Notes: a model not told the origin generated them from the sequence alone. DNA of 64,000 bases from Maribacter orientalis (GCF_900109345.1 NZ_FNZN01000008.1:1-64000); one strand, 5' to 3'. Counted from the stretch's first letter, positions 54,309-63,749 are shown. Translations and numbers: made by a program.

Positions 54309-54803
54309 ATGAAAATGAGAATTGGAGTAGCGCTTTTAGTACTTTTTGCTAGCTGTAAGGGTACATCGCAAGAAAAAGAAATGGCCACAGATACAAATGT
54401 GGAAAACACAAAAGAATTTTCAGTTCAGAAAACAAATGCTGAATGGAAAAAAGAATTGACTGATGCTGAATACTACGTTCTACGTGAATCTGCCACGGAA
54501 AACCCATTTTCCAGTGAATTATTGAAGATTAAAAAGAAAGGTACTTATGTTTGCGCCGCCTGTGCTACTCCCCTTTTTAAAAGTCAAACCAAATTTGATT
54601 CTGGTACGGGTTGGCCAAGTTTTTATCAAGAAATTGAAGGTAATGTAGGCTACGAAATTGATAACACTTACGGCGTAAGGACAGAGGAACACTGCGCTAC
54701 CTGTGGCGGACATTTAGGCCATGTTTTTGAAGATGGCCCAGAACCTACGGGTTTACGCCATTGCATTAACGGGGTTGCATTAAAATTTGTACCTGCTGAA
54801 TAA
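54309..54803 (+). CDS. msrB: Lipoprotein methionine sulfoxide reductase B
   Basis: A 164-residue enzyme that reduces the R form of methionine sulfoxide in proteins. The N-terminus is a lipoprotein signal (RIGVALLVLFASCKG, Cys about 15), so it should work outside the cytoplasm. The MsrB domain has two Cys pairs for zinc (VCAACATPL and HCATCGGHLG), SGTGWPSFY and the catalytic Cys in RHCINGVALKF. I start at ATG 54309; the frame also allows TTG at 54303 or ATG at 54315. A clear terminator follows. Confidence 0.93.
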   Translation: MKMRIGVALLVLFASCKGTSQEKEMATDTNVENTKEFSVQKTNAEWKKELTDAEYYVLRESATENPFSSELLKIKKKGTYVCAACATPLFKSQTKFDSGTGWPSFYQEIEGNVGYEIDNTYGVRTEEHCATCGGHLGHVFEDGPEPTGLRHCINGVALKFVPAE

Positions 54804-54816
54804 TCCACGCTTAAAT

Positions 54817-54842
54817 AAAGAGGCCCAAAAAGGCCTCTTTAT
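54817..54842 (+). terminator. Terminator after msrB
   Basis: AAAGAGGCC (54817-54825) pairs with GGCCTCTTT (54832-54840) around a 6-base loop, 13 bases after the msrB stop codon. Confidence 0.88.
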
Positions 54843-54957
54843 CGTTTATTAAGTAATTACGATACCTCGTTATTAGAAAATTGAATTTTTAAAAAATCAC
54901 AATAAGAAATTAAAGGTCATATTTTAAAATCCTATTCTCAATTTCGATTTGGTTTTG

Positions 54958-54965
54958 TACTTTTG
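54958..54965 (+). promoter_or_regulatory. Candidate -7 box of the lipoamide dehydrogenase gene
   Basis: TACTTTTG matches TAnnTTTG, 33 bases before the ATG at 54998. No TTG is found at the expected -33 distance. Confidence 0.5.
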
Positions 54966-54997
54966 CACCTCATTTAAAACATCAAAAAAAACAAAAT

Positions 54998-56389
54998 ATG
55001 AGCAGTTTCGACATTATTGTTTTAGGTAGTGGTCCAGGAGGATATGTAACCGCTATCAGGGCTTCACAATTAGGTTTTAAGACCGCTATTATTGAAAAAG
55101 AAAGTCTTGGAGGCGTTTGTTTAAATTGGGGCTGTATCCCAACTAAAGCTTTGTTAAAATCTGCGCAAGTATTTGAATACCTCAAACATGCAGATGATTA
55201 TGGAATAAAGGTTGAAGGTGTTGACAAAGATTTTGATGCTGTTGTAAAAAGAAGCCGTGGTGTTGCAGACGGTATGAGCAAAGGTGTTCAGTTCTTGATG
55301 AAGAAGAACAAAATCGAAGTAATAAAAGGCTATGGTATACTAAAAACTGACAAGAAAGTTTCGGTTAAGGCTGAAGATGGTACTGTTACAGAATATAGCG
55401 CTAACAATATTATTATTGCAACTGGTGCTCGAAGTCGTGAATTACCAAGTTTACCACAAGATGGCAAGAAAATTATAGGATACCGTGAAGCAATGACCTT
55501 AGACAAGCAACCTAAGAGCATGATTGTTGTAGGTAGTGGAGCTATCGGCATTGAATTCGCTTACTTTTATAATTCTATGGGTACTGATGTAACTGTAGTT
55601 GAGTATTTACCGAATATAGTGCCTGTTGAAGATGAAGATGTTTCTAAACAATTAGAGAGAAGCTTTAAAAAAGCAGGAGTTAAAATTATGACCTCCGCAG
55701 AGGTTACTTCTGTTGATACATCTGGTGATGGAGTTAAAGCAACCGTAAAAACTGCTAAAGGAGAACAAGTTCTAGAAGCTGATATAGTATTATCTGCAGT
55801 TGGTATAAAGACCAACATTGAAAATATAGGTTTAGAAGATGTAGGTATTGCTACTGATCGTGACAAAATTTTGGTAAATGATTTTTACCAAACAAATATA
55901 CCGGGCTATTATGCTATTGGTGATGTAACACCTGGGCAAGCTCTTGCTCATGTAGCTTCAGCAGAAGGTATTCTTTGTGTTGAAAAATTAGCAGGTATGC
56001 ATGTAGAGCCCTTAGATTATGGTAATATACCTGGTTGTACATATTGCTCTCCTGAAATTGCCTCTGTTGGATTAACAGAAAAGCAAGCAAGAGATAAAGG
56101 TATTGACATTAAGGTTGGTAAATTCCCATTCTCTGCAAGCGGTAAAGCAAAAGCATCTGGAGCTTCTGATGGGTTCGTTAAAGTTATATTCGATGCAAAA
56201 TATGGCGAATGGTTAGGTTGCCATATGATAGGCGCTGGTGTAACTGATATGATTGCTGAGGCAGTTTTAGGACGTAAACTAGAAACTACAGGCCATGAAG
56301 TACTGAAAGCAGTTCATCCGCACCCAACCATGAGTGAGGCAGTTATGGAAGCGGTTGCAGCGGCATACGACGAAGTGATTCATTTATAA
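54998..56389 (+). CDS. lpdA: Dihydrolipoyl dehydrogenase
   Basis: A 463-residue FAD disulfide oxidoreductase, the E3 subunit of pyruvate and 2-oxoacid dehydrogenase complexes. The FAD motif is VLGSGPGGYV (8-17) and the redox disulfide is Cys41-Cys46 in GGVCLNWGCIPTK. The NAD motif is VGSGAIGIEFAYF, and YAIGDVTPG binds FAD. The C-terminal active-site base is in HPHPTMSEA near residue 447. The length is normal. It is not next to E1/E2 genes here. DUF3817 follows after 22 bases. Confidence 0.95.
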   Translation: MSSFDIIVLGSGPGGYVTAIRASQLGFKTAIIEKESLGGVCLNWGCIPTKALLKSAQVFEYLKHADDYGIKVEGVDKDFDAVVKRSRGVADGMSKGVQFLMKKNKIEVIKGYGILKTDKKVSVKAEDGTVTEYSANNIIIATGARSRELPSLPQDGKKIIGYREAMTLDKQPKSMIVVGSGAIGIEFAYFYNSMGTDVTVVEYLPNIVPVEDEDVSKQLERSFKKAGVKIMTSAEVTSVDTSGDGVKATVKTAKGEQVLEADIVLSAVGIKTNIENIGLEDVGIATDRDKILVNDFYQTNIPGYYAIGDVTPGQALAHVASAEGILCVEKLAGMHVEPLDYGNIPGCTYCSPEIASVGLTEKQARDKGIDIKVGKFPFSASGKAKASGASDGFVKVIFDAKYGEWLGCHMIGAGVTDMIAEAVLGRKLETTGHEVLKAVHPHPTMSEAVMEAVAAAYDEVIHL

Positions 56390-56411
56390 ACCATTTTCAA
56401 TAAGCATCAGT

Positions 56412-56699
56412 ATGTTAAAATTATTTCGAGCAACGGCAATTTTAGAAGGAATCTCCTATTTGGCGTTGTTCGGAGTAACTATGCCATTAAAATATTGGGC
56501 AGAGATACCCGGACCGAATAAATTAGTCGGCTATGCTCATGGCGCACTATTTATTGCTTTTATAGCACTTACGATTTTGGTTGGCTATCAGAAAAAATGG
56601 GGCATCAAGAAATTTCTTATTTTTGGGGCAGCTTCTCTTCTACCCTTTGCCACTTTCTATGTTGAGGAAAAATATTTAAGGTCAGAAAAAGTAGATTAA
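56412..56699 (+). CDS. DUF3817 small membrane protein
   Basis: A 95-residue membrane protein of the DUF3817 family, with a short amphipathic start (LKLFRATAILEGISYLALFG) and about three membrane helices. The hallmark G-x-x-H-G (VGYAHGALFIAF) is present. The function is unknown. It lies 22 bases after lpdA and is probably co-transcribed; it ends 2 bases before the convergent sugar dehydrogenase gene. Confidence 0.85.
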   Translation: MLKLFRATAILEGISYLALFGVTMPLKYWAEIPGPNKLVGYAHGALFIAFIALTILVGYQKKWGIKKFLIFGAASLLPFATFYVEEKYLRSEKVD

Positions 56700-56701
56700 T
56701 C

Positions 56702-57859
56702 TTAATCTATCGTAGTGAGCTTATAAATTTTACCGTCAAAACTACAGAGGTATAACTCATTATTTTCATCTATTCCGAAAGAAGATATACTTAAGCCAGT
56801 TTCTAATAGTAATTTATTATTTCCGGCTTGATCTAAAGCCCAAATTCTACCTGAAATAAAATCACCATAGATGTAATACCCTTTTAAAGTAGGTAATTCA
56901 TTTCCGCGGTAAACATATCCACCAGTAACCGATTTATCATTATTGCTATGGCCATAATCATAAAAAGGAGCTACTAAATCTGTTACATCACATTCTGTTG
57001 CTTGGTAGCAAGAAGTACCTTCAAGAATACTCCACGCATAATTACCACCTTTTACTATAAGGTCTATTTCCTCTAACTCATCTTGACCTACATCGGCCGC
57101 CCATATCGTATTGGTTTGAACGTCAAAACTAAATCGCCATGGATTTCTTAGTCCGTACGCATAAATTTCACCTCTAGCATTTTCATTCTCCACAAACGGA
57201 TTGTCAGAAGGTATGGCATAATTTAAACCTACATCTTGATTGTTTACATCAATCCGTAAAATTTTACCTAAAAGTGTTTCTAGATTTTGGGCATTCCCGT
57301 CAGGGTCACCCGCACCGCCCCCATCACCTGAAGCTATGTATAAATATCCATCAGGACCAAAAGCCAATTGACCTCCATTATGGTTTGTATTGGGTTGGGC
57401 TATTTCTAATAAAATAGTTTCGGTTGATTCATCTACCAAATTAGCATCCGTTTCGGATACTTTAAAGCGAGAAATAACCGCCAAGCTCTCACTCGGTGTA
57501 TAGGTAACATAAAGAAAACCATTGATATTGAAATCTGGATGAAAGGCAAAACCTAATAATCCCAATTCACTTGCCGTAGCTGTTTTATTTGAAATATCTA
57601 AAAATGTAGAAACCACCTCTGCAGAGTCTATATTTTCAAAAAACTTTATAACACCTCCTTTTTCTGCAACGAATATTCTATTAGTTCCGTCTTTCGGGGA
57701 CTGTAGATCTAATGGTTTTGAAAAAGTTAAATTAGGAAAAGCATTGCTAAGAGAAATTGAATCATCAACTATAGGCGTGAGAGCTAAATCTTCTTTATCA
57801 CTACACGAAGTAATTATAAATGAAGATATACTCAAAAGTACGAGACCAATTCTTTTCAT
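56702..57859 (-). CDS. PQQ-dependent sugar dehydrogenase-like lipoprotein
   Basis: A 385-residue predicted lipoprotein (lipobox I-T-S-C, Cys19) with a six-bladed propeller of the glucose/sorbosone dehydrogenase family. Characteristic segments are RIFVAEKGGVIKFFEN, LGLLGFAFHPDFNINGFLYV, NHNGGQLAFGPDGYLYIASG and the GLRNPWRFSFD and GYVYRG motifs. The HNGGQL His is the expected base. It oxidises a sugar or polyol outside the cytoplasm; the substrate is unknown. A related propeller is embedded in the giant protein at 1-13687. It is divergent from nothing nearby and sits before aroQ on the same strand. Confidence 0.88.
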   Translation of the reverse strand: MKRIGLVLLSISSFIITSCSDKEDLALTPIVDDSISLSNAFPNLTFSKPLDLQSPKDGTNRIFVAEKGGVIKFFENIDSAEVVSTFLDISNKTATASELGLLGFAFHPDFNINGFLYVTYTPSESLAVISRFKVSETDANLVDESTETILLEIAQPNTNHNGGQLAFGPDGYLYIASGDGGGAGDPDGNAQNLETLLGKILRIDVNNQDVGLNYAIPSDNPFVENENARGEIYAYGLRNPWRFSFDVQTNTIWAADVGQDELEEIDLIVKGGNYAWSILEGTSCYQATECDVTDLVAPFYDYGHSNNDKSVTGGYVYRGNELPTLKGYYIYGDFISGRIWALDQAGNNKLLLETGLSISSFGIDENNELYLCSFDGKIYKLTTID

Positions 57860-57924
57860 AGTTATAGATTTTACAACTATTTACGAATTAAGTTAGTCAA
57901 TCAGATGTTAAAGGTATCTTGTAT

Positions 57925-58341
57925 TTATAATAAAAAACTTTCAATGGCTAAATCGTAACTTTTAAGTCCGAAGCCAAGAATAACTCCACTTGCAGCAGCA
58001 GAAATATAAGAAACATGCCTAAATTCTTCGCGTTTATGGGTATTTGAAATATGAACCTCCACTACAGGTGTCTTTACTGCCTTTACCGCATCGCCAATAC
58101 CAACCGAGGTATGCGTGTATGCCGCGGCATTTAAAACTATACCGTCATAGGTAAAACCTGTTTCTTGAATTTTTGAAATTAGTTCTCCTTCGATATTAGA
58201 TTGAAAGTACTCTAACTCAACATCTTTAAATTTGAATTGAAGTTTTGAAAAGTAATCTTCAAATGTTTCAGCTCCATATACATCGGGCTCCCTTTTCCCT
58301 AACAGATTTAAATTGGGACCATTAATTATGATAATCTTCAT
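57925..58341 (-). CDS. aroQ: 3-dehydroquinate dehydratase, type II
   Basis: A 138-residue enzyme that dehydrates 3-dehydroquinate in the shikimate pathway. The N-terminal NGPNLNLLGKREPDVYG loop carries the catalytic Tyr, and NAAAYTHTSVGIGDA, VEVHISNTHKREEFRH (catalytic His) and GVILGFGLKSY complete the type II signature. The length is usual (about 140-150). It lies near xerD, with the outer-membrane protein gene upstream on the same strand. Confidence 0.95.
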   Translation of the reverse strand: MKIIIINGPNLNLLGKREPDVYGAETFEDYFSKLQFKFKDVELEYFQSNIEGELISKIQETGFTYDGIVLNAAAYTHTSVGIGDAVKAVKTPVVEVHISNTHKREEFRHVSYISAAASGVILGFGLKSYDLAIESFLL

Positions 58342-58419
58342 GTATCAAAAGTAACAAATGTTGATTAACAAATTGATAAGAAATTGTAGAAGTACATTTA
58401 CTTCATGTACTATTCGACC

Positions 58420-58938
58420 TTATCTCCGAGTTCTATATTTCGGCTCAAAATTATACACTATACCAAGAGTTAAAGTAGACCAAGTAGCCTCGTCTAATTC
58501 AATACCTGTATAGGAAAAATTAATTTCTACACTAGAGCTCATTAAATAGGCAATTGTAGGTCTGTAATACAAACCCCCATCATTACCTTCACTAACACCT
58601 AACGCCCAACCTACATTACCACCGAATGAGAAATCGTTTGATGTCCAAATACGTATACCTGCTGATAAAGGGGCAAACTGAACTGGTTTTAAATCAGCGC
58701 GTACAATATTAGATTGAAATGTTTCTGCAAAACCATGGATAAAACCTACTGCAGGCCCTATGTCTACTACTTCACCTAAAGGATACATGTATGAAACATC
58801 AGCACCAACAACTACGCTAAGTGCCTCATTAAAATCATTAAAAGGTAGACCTGCTTGAATACCCATCTTAAACCCTTCTTGAGCGAAAATCTGGCTCGTA
58901 AAAATGGCCATAACTAGTAATAACAAGGTTTTTTTCAT
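58420..58938 (-). CDS. Outer-membrane beta-barrel protein
   Basis: A 172-residue protein with a signal peptide (KKTLLLLVMAIFTSQIFAQ) followed by alternating short beta strands typical of small eight-stranded barrels (VVDIGPAVGFIHGF, FSFGGNVGWALGVSEG, VEINFSYTGIEL, STLTLGIVYNFEPKYRTRR). The start is ATG 58938, matching the signal peptide; the frame runs up to 58965. No function can be assigned. A remnant of a second barrel gene lies just upstream. Confidence 0.8.
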   Translation of the reverse strand: MKKTLLLLVMAIFTSQIFAQEGFKMGIQAGLPFNDFNEALSVVVGADVSYMYPLGEVVDIGPAVGFIHGFAETFQSNIVRADLKPVQFAPLSAGIRIWTSNDFSFGGNVGWALGVSEGNDGGLYYRPTIAYLMSSSVEINFSYTGIELDEATWSTLTLGIVYNFEPKYRTRR

Positions 58939-59007
58939 GTTTAGTGGTATAATTTTCATTAACATAGAACGAATTGAAACAGCAAATAGTATACAACAAA
59001 AGCGTAT

Positions 59008-59036
59008 AAAAAAGGGGAACTATGTTCCCCTTTTAA
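59008..59036 (-). terminator. Terminator between the barrel remnant and the barrel gene
   Basis: GGGGAAC (59014-59020) pairs with GTTCCCC (59024-59030), flanked by A-run and T-run. It lies 20 bases after the stop of the barrel remnant, so it is probably that former gene's terminator. Confidence 0.85.
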
Positions 59037-59055
59037 ATTCAAATGACTTTAACAC

Positions 59056-59235
59056 TTATTCAATTACATATCTAATACCTATAGCGAAAGCCCCAACTTC
59101 ATTACCTAAATACTCCCCAAGACCAATAAAAGGTCTCCAATCGAAAGAAAAAGCTAAAGGAACATTGTTTATTTTATAATCAAGACCTGCTGCAGGTCTA
59201 AGAGCTACCTTTATACCAAAACCATCACCTATTAA
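59056..59235 (-). pseudogene. 3' remnant of an outer-membrane beta-barrel gene
   Basis: The minus strand encodes about 58 residues (VALRPAAGLDYKI, LAFSFDWRPFIGLGEYLG, GAFAIGIRYVIE, stop) that look like the last strands of a small outer-membrane barrel. Upstream, the same frame turns into AT-rich sequence (KSILL, VFIFTLINS) with no signal peptide or earlier strands before it reaches the start of xerD on the other strand. A working terminator follows. This is best read as a gene that lost its 5' part. A genuinely short protein is possible but less likely. Confidence 0.65.
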
Positions 59236-59361
59236 TAAAATTGATTTGGAATTAATTAGAGTAAATATAAAAACCAACAATAAATCTTCATATACCAGAA
59301 AACCAATATTTAATACCAAGTATACTTTAATTGTAATTAATGTAATATCTATCTTTAAACC

Positions 59362-60264
59362 ATGAATTGGCATCATGCTCTTAAAGATTTTACCATGTAT
59401 CTTAAGTTAGAACGTGGGTTATCAAAAAATTCTATACAAAGCTATACTCGAGATATTGAGAAACTAATGTCTTTCTTAGATTCACATTCGATCACTGTCA
59501 ACCCTATTCAAATAGAAAAAGATATCGTTCAGCGATTTATATATGAAATAGCCAAAGTGGTCAACCCCAGATCACAAGCACGAATCATATCAGGCCTTAA
59601 AAGTTTTTTCAACTATCTAATTTTTGAGGATTTTAGAAAAGACAATCCGTTAGATTTAATTGAGTCCCCAAAAATAGGGCGAAAATTACCGGACACTCTT
59701 TCTGAAAACGAAATAGATAAATTAATTCAGGCTATTGATTTAGGATCTAATGAAGGGGAACGCAATCGTGCGATGCTTGAAACTTTGTATGGTTGTGGTT
59801 TACGGGTTTCTGAACTTATTGACTTGAAAATATCTGACCTATTTTTTGAGGAAGATTTTATTAAAGTTACCGGTAAAGGCGATAAACAACGTTTTGTTCC
59901 AATTAGCACCGTGAACAAAAAGTATATTAATATTTATAGAAATGAAATACGAGTACACGTTAATATTCAAGAAGGATTTCAAGATATACTTTTTCTTAAC
60001 CGACGAGGAAAACAACTTACAAGAGCTATGATTTTCACCATTGTAAAAAATTTAGCGGTTACTATTGGGTTGCATAAAAATATAAGTCCGCATACTTTTA
60101 GACATTCCTTTGCCACTCATTTACTTGAAAATGGTGCCGATTTACGTGCCATTCAGCAAATGCTTGGTCACGAAAGTATTACTACGACAGAAATTTATAT
60201 GCATGTGGATCGGTCACATTTGGCAGAGGTCATGAATACCTATCACCCAAGAAAAAGTAATTAA
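59362..60264 (+). CDS. xerD: Tyrosine recombinase XerD
   Basis: A 300-residue site-specific recombinase that resolves chromosome dimers at dif. All catalytic residues are present: Arg148 (GCGLRVSEL), Lys172 (TGKGDKQR), His244 and Arg247 (SPHTFRHSF), His270 (MLGHES) and Tyr279 (TEIYMHV). The N-terminal SAM-like core-binding domain covers 1-105. The length matches XerD (298). A chromosomal, not mobile-element, copy is indicated by the housekeeping context. Its start overlaps the minus-strand barrel remnant region. Confidence 0.93.
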   Translation: MNWHHALKDFTMYLKLERGLSKNSIQSYTRDIEKLMSFLDSHSITVNPIQIEKDIVQRFIYEIAKVVNPRSQARIISGLKSFFNYLIFEDFRKDNPLDLIESPKIGRKLPDTLSENEIDKLIQAIDLGSNEGERNRAMLETLYGCGLRVSELIDLKISDLFFEEDFIKVTGKGDKQRFVPISTVNKKYINIYRNEIRVHVNIQEGFQDILFLNRRGKQLTRAMIFTIVKNLAVTIGLHKNISPHTFRHSFATHLLENGADLRAIQQMLGHESITTTEIYMHVDRSHLAEVMNTYHPRKSN

Positions 60265-60287
60265 AATCTTATCTAACTACCTATAGT

Positions 60288-60776
60288 TTAAACTGCTGGC
60301 ATTTCAATTAAACTTTCACCAAAAACACCAATTCTAGAATTATTCAGCTCAACATTACTTTTTACCTCTATCATAAAATTTTCGCTAATATCATAACCCG
60401 TACCAGCTATAAAACCAAGCCGATATGGACCTGGAACATTGATATAACTACCGGTTTCAGCTTCCAATTCCATTCCAGAGAATAAATAGAATTTATCATT
60501 TAAGAAGACTTTGCTCACCAAATTTGTTCTAAAGCTTTCTGTTAACAAATACGTATCATAAAACCCTTGAAGTTCAATTTGTGTAGATTTAGATATTCCA
60601 TATTTTACCATGAACGATTTATGCACATCACCAATAGCAGAAACGGGATATGCATGCCCAGAAATTGATAATCCAGTTAATGATGAAAGACTATTCGTTG
60701 GAGATGTTTCTTCCGTAGTCTGACCAATAGCAATAATTACAAACAAAAATAAATAACCACACACCAATACTTTCAA
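60288..60776 (-). CDS. Predicted secreted/outer-membrane protein of unknown function
   Basis: A 162-residue protein with a signal peptide (VLVCGYLFLFVIIAIGQ) and strand-rich mature part (SFMVKYGISKSTQIELQGFY, YRLGFIAGTGYDISENFMIE) similar in style to small barrel proteins. The start is TTG at 60776; the first in-frame ATG is past residue 50 and would remove the signal. It ends with EMPAV, lacking the usual C-terminal aromatic. Convergent with xerD. No family recognised. Confidence 0.65.
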   Translation of the reverse strand: MKVLVCGYLFLFVIIAIGQTTEETSPTNSLSSLTGLSISGHAYPVSAIGDVHKSFMVKYGISKSTQIELQGFYDTYLLTESFRTNLVSKVFLNDKFYLFSGMELEAETGSYINVPGPYRLGFIAGTGYDISENFMIEVKSNVELNNSRIGVFGESLIEMPAV

Positions 60777-60928
60777 ATCACAGTTTTTTAAAGTGATGTT
60801 GATTTCCTGTAGTAGGTATTCTAAAAATAACGGTAAAAGAACTACTTATCAAAACTAACCTCCAAACTTCTAGGTATTAAAGCACTTTGACCTATAATCC
60901 TTAATGATTATATACTTTATGAATTGCC

Positions 60929-62221
60929 TTAATCCTTAAACTGACTGTAGTCTCTTCTAAAAGGTCTTATAATCAAACGAGCTTCACGATCAAACCTAAT
61001 ATAGTTATATACCCAGTTTATGAATACAACCATTTTATTTCTAAATCCGATTAGGAAAAACAAGTGTACGAACATCCAAACAAACCAGGCAAAGACGCCT
61101 TGAAAACGATATCCTTTTATATCACAAACAGCTTTATTTCGACCAATTGTCGCCATACTACCTTTGTCAATATATTCAAATGGTTTCATCGATTTCTGTG
61201 TCAGCAACCGCTCTAAGTTCTCCCCTAATAATTTACCTTGCTGTATAGCAGGTTGTGCAACCATAGGATGCCCACGAGGATAATCTTCAGTTACCATACA
61301 AGCAATATCACCAATGGCAAAAATATCAGGATGGCCTTTAACTTGATTAAATTCATTAACATTGATTCTATTACCACCTGCTATTAAATCTACTGCATCC
61401 AAACCTTTAATTCCTGCGCCTTTTACCCCTGCAGCCCATACTACAGTAGCAGTTTCGAAAACCAAATCAGTTTTTGTCGTTACTGTTTTACCATTATAAC
61501 CAGTTACCCTAACTCCTTTCCAAACTTGAACTCCCAATTCCTCTAAAAAATCTTCCGCTTTTTTTGAAGCCTGAGCACTAAAACCTGGCAAAAGACAATC
61601 ACCACCTTGTACTATGTTAATTTGCGCCCTTCTGGTATCTAAATCTGGATAATCTTTAGGCAGAATACCCTTCTTAATCTCTGCCAATGCACCAGAAAGC
61701 TCAACTCCTGTTGGACCACCACCAACGATAACAAAATTCATTAAAGCATCTCGCTCATGATAGTCGTCGGTTAAAAGAGCTTGCTCAAAATTTTCAAGAA
61801 TTAAACTTCTAAGATTAAGCGATTGCGGTACAGACTTCATCGACATGGCATTTTTTTCAATCTCTTCATTTCCAAAGAAATTGGTTTCAGAGCCAGTAGC
61901 TACAACCAAATAATCATATGAAAGGTCACCTATATTTGTATTAATTTTCTTTTTAAGCGGGTCAACATTATCGACCTCAGCTAAACGAAAATAAAAATTA
62001 TCATATCCGATTAAAACCTTTCGTAAGGGATAAGCAATAGAACCTGGTTCAAGACCACCTGTAGAAACTTGGTATAATAAGGGTTGAAAAGTATGGTAAT
62101 TATTCTTATCTAAAAGCACGACTTGTACTTCTTTTTTACTTAGTTTTTTGGCTAAGGAAACTCCGCCAAACCCACCACCTATAATAACAATTCTAGGATA
62201 GCTCGAAAGTGGTATGTTCAT
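60929..62221 (-). CDS. Type II NADH dehydrogenase-like flavoprotein
   Basis: A 430-residue NAD(P)/FAD oxidoreductase of the NDH-2 family, which passes electrons from NADH to quinone without pumping protons. The FAD motif is VIIGGGFGGVSLAKKL (12-27), followed by YHTFQPLLYQVSTGGLEP. The NAD motif is FVIVGGGPTGVELSGALAE near residue 165 and DIFAIGDIA binds FAD. The hydrophobic C-terminal helix (VFAWFVWMFVHLFFLIGF) fits membrane attachment. Peripheral inner membrane location is inferred. It is divergent from the M20 amidohydrolase gene. Confidence 0.9.
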   Translation of the reverse strand: MNIPLSSYPRIVIIGGGFGGVSLAKKLSKKEVQVVLLDKNNYHTFQPLLYQVSTGGLEPGSIAYPLRKVLIGYDNFYFRLAEVDNVDPLKKKINTNIGDLSYDYLVVATGSETNFFGNEEIEKNAMSMKSVPQSLNLRSLILENFEQALLTDDYHERDALMNFVIVGGGPTGVELSGALAEIKKGILPKDYPDLDTRRAQINIVQGGDCLLPGFSAQASKKAEDFLEELGVQVWKGVRVTGYNGKTVTTKTDLVFETATVVWAAGVKGAGIKGLDAVDLIAGGNRINVNEFNQVKGHPDIFAIGDIACMVTEDYPRGHPMVAQPAIQQGKLLGENLERLLTQKSMKPFEYIDKGSMATIGRNKAVCDIKGYRFQGVFAWFVWMFVHLFFLIGFRNKMVVFINWVYNYIRFDREARLIIRPFRRDYSQFKD

Positions 62222-62321
62222 AATGTATTACTTAAATGCAAAACTAAACAAATCCACTTCTACTTTAAAATAATATTCTGTTTTTAGTATATTTAAGGTC
62301 TAACTACAAACAATTACAAAA

Positions 62322-63749
62322 ATGCAAAAAACCTTAGTTTTATTGGCGGTACTTAGTACTTCCTTTTTTACAATACAAGCTCAAAAGAGCGAAAAAGAAA
62401 TTCTTAAAAATTTAGAGCAAAAAAGTGAAGATTATGGAAATATAGCCCAGAACATATGGGAATTCGCAGAAATGGGCTACCAAGAAGAGCAAAGTTCTGG
62501 CTTATTACAAAGGACATTACAAGATGCTGGCTTTACCATTAAAAAAGGAGTTGCGGGCATTCCAACAGCTTTCATTGCAGAATATGGTAGCGGAAGTCCT
62601 GTTATAGCTATTATGGGTGAATTTGATGCGCTACCTGGCCTTTCTCAAAAAGCGACAGCTGAAAAAGAATCGGCAGGGAAATCGGCCGGACATGCATGTG
62701 GTCACCATCTATTTGGCACAGCATCTACGGCTGCTGCGATTTCAACTAAAGAATGGTTAGAAGCTAATAAATCTAAAGGTACCATTCGTTTTTATGGCAC
62801 ACCAGCAGAAGAAGGCGGTTCTGGAAAAGTATATATGGTTCGCGAAGGTCTTTTCAATGATGTTGATATTGCCCTTCACTGGCACCCTGGAGACGAAAAC
62901 GAAGCAAATGCAGGTGCAGCATTGGCGAACAAATCTGCTAAATTTAGATTTCATGGCATATCGGCCCATGCGGCGGGTTCTCCTGAAAAAGGCCGTTCTG
63001 CTTTAGATGGCGTGGAAGCTATGGATATGATGGTCAATTTGATGCGCGAGCATATTCCTCAAGAAGCTCGAATACATTATGTGATTACAGATGGCGGTAA
63101 AGCCCCAAATGTGGTTCCTGATTTTGCTGAAGTATATTACTATGCTCGCCATAATAAACGTGATGTTGTTATTGATATTTTCGACCGTATGGTGAAAGCA
63201 GCTGAGGGTGCTGCTTTAGGTACTGGCACGACAATGGATTATGAAATGATTGGTGGTACGCATGAACTATTACCAAACCTTACTTTACAGAAATTGATGC
63301 ACGAGAATCTTTCTGAAGTAGGTGGTATTGAATACACTGCTGAAGAAAAAGTGTTTGCGGATAAAATTGCAATGTCATTAGGAATGGATAAAGCAGATTT
63401 AGATACTGCAAAAAATGTTCAACCTTATAAAACGGAAGCTAGAGCTTATGGCTCTACCGATGTTGGTGACGTTAGTTTCACTGTACCTACAGTTGGTTTT
63501 GGAACTGCAACATGGGTACCTGGAACCCCTGCACATAGCTGGCAAGCAGTTGCTGCCGGTGGAACATCTATTGGTAGAAAAGGAATGATGGTTGCAGCAA
63601 AAACGTTGACCAAAACAGCTATTGACCTGTTCAAGGATAAAAAATTGATAGAAATGGCAAAGGCTGAATTCCTAGAGCAAAGAGGTGCTGATTTTAAATA
63701 CATACCTCTTTTAGGTGATAGAGCACCTGCATTAGATTATAGAAATTAG
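62322..63749 (+). CDS. Secreted M20 family amidohydrolase (AbgB-like)
   Basis: A 475-residue zinc hydrolase of the M20 family with a signal peptide (KTLVLLAVLSTSFFTIQAQ). Metal and catalytic motifs are AIMGEFDALPGL, GHACGHHLFGTAS, FYGTPAEEGGSGK and HWHPGD; the lid domain spans about 205-320. The pattern is closest to the aminobenzoyl-glutamate hydrolase subunit B (AbgB) group. A periplasmic location and N-acyl amino acid or folate-catabolite substrate are inferred. The C-terminus has DVGDVSFTVPTVGFGTATW and AHSWQAVAAG. A strong terminator follows. Confidence 0.9.
   Translation: MQKTLVLLAVLSTSFFTIQAQKSEKEILKNLEQKSEDYGNIAQNIWEFAEMGYQEEQSSGLLQRTLQDAGFTIKKGVAGIPTAFIAEYGSGSPVIAIMGEFDALPGLSQKATAEKESAGKSAGHACGHHLFGTASTAAAISTKEWLEANKSKGTIRFYGTPAEEGGSGKVYMVREGLFNDVDIALHWHPGDENEANAGAALANKSAKFRFHGISAHAAGSPEKGRSALDGVEAMDMMVNLMREHIPQEARIHYVITDGGKAPNVVPDFAEVYYYARHNKRDVVIDIFDRMVKAAEGAALGTGTTMDYEMIGGTHELLPNLTLQKLMHENLSEVGGIEYTAEEKVFADKIAMSLGMDKADLDTAKNVQPYKTEARAYGSTDVGDVSFTVPTVGFGTATWVPGTPAHSWQAVAAGGTSIGRKGMMVAAKTLTKTAIDLFKDKKLIEMAKAEFLEQRGADFKYIPLLGDRAPALDYRN

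Noticed and set aside
59362..60264. Mobile-element integrase instead of XerD
   Set aside because: Length, all six catalytic residues and the housekeeping setting fit chromosomal XerD; no attachment site, tRNA or phage gene is near.
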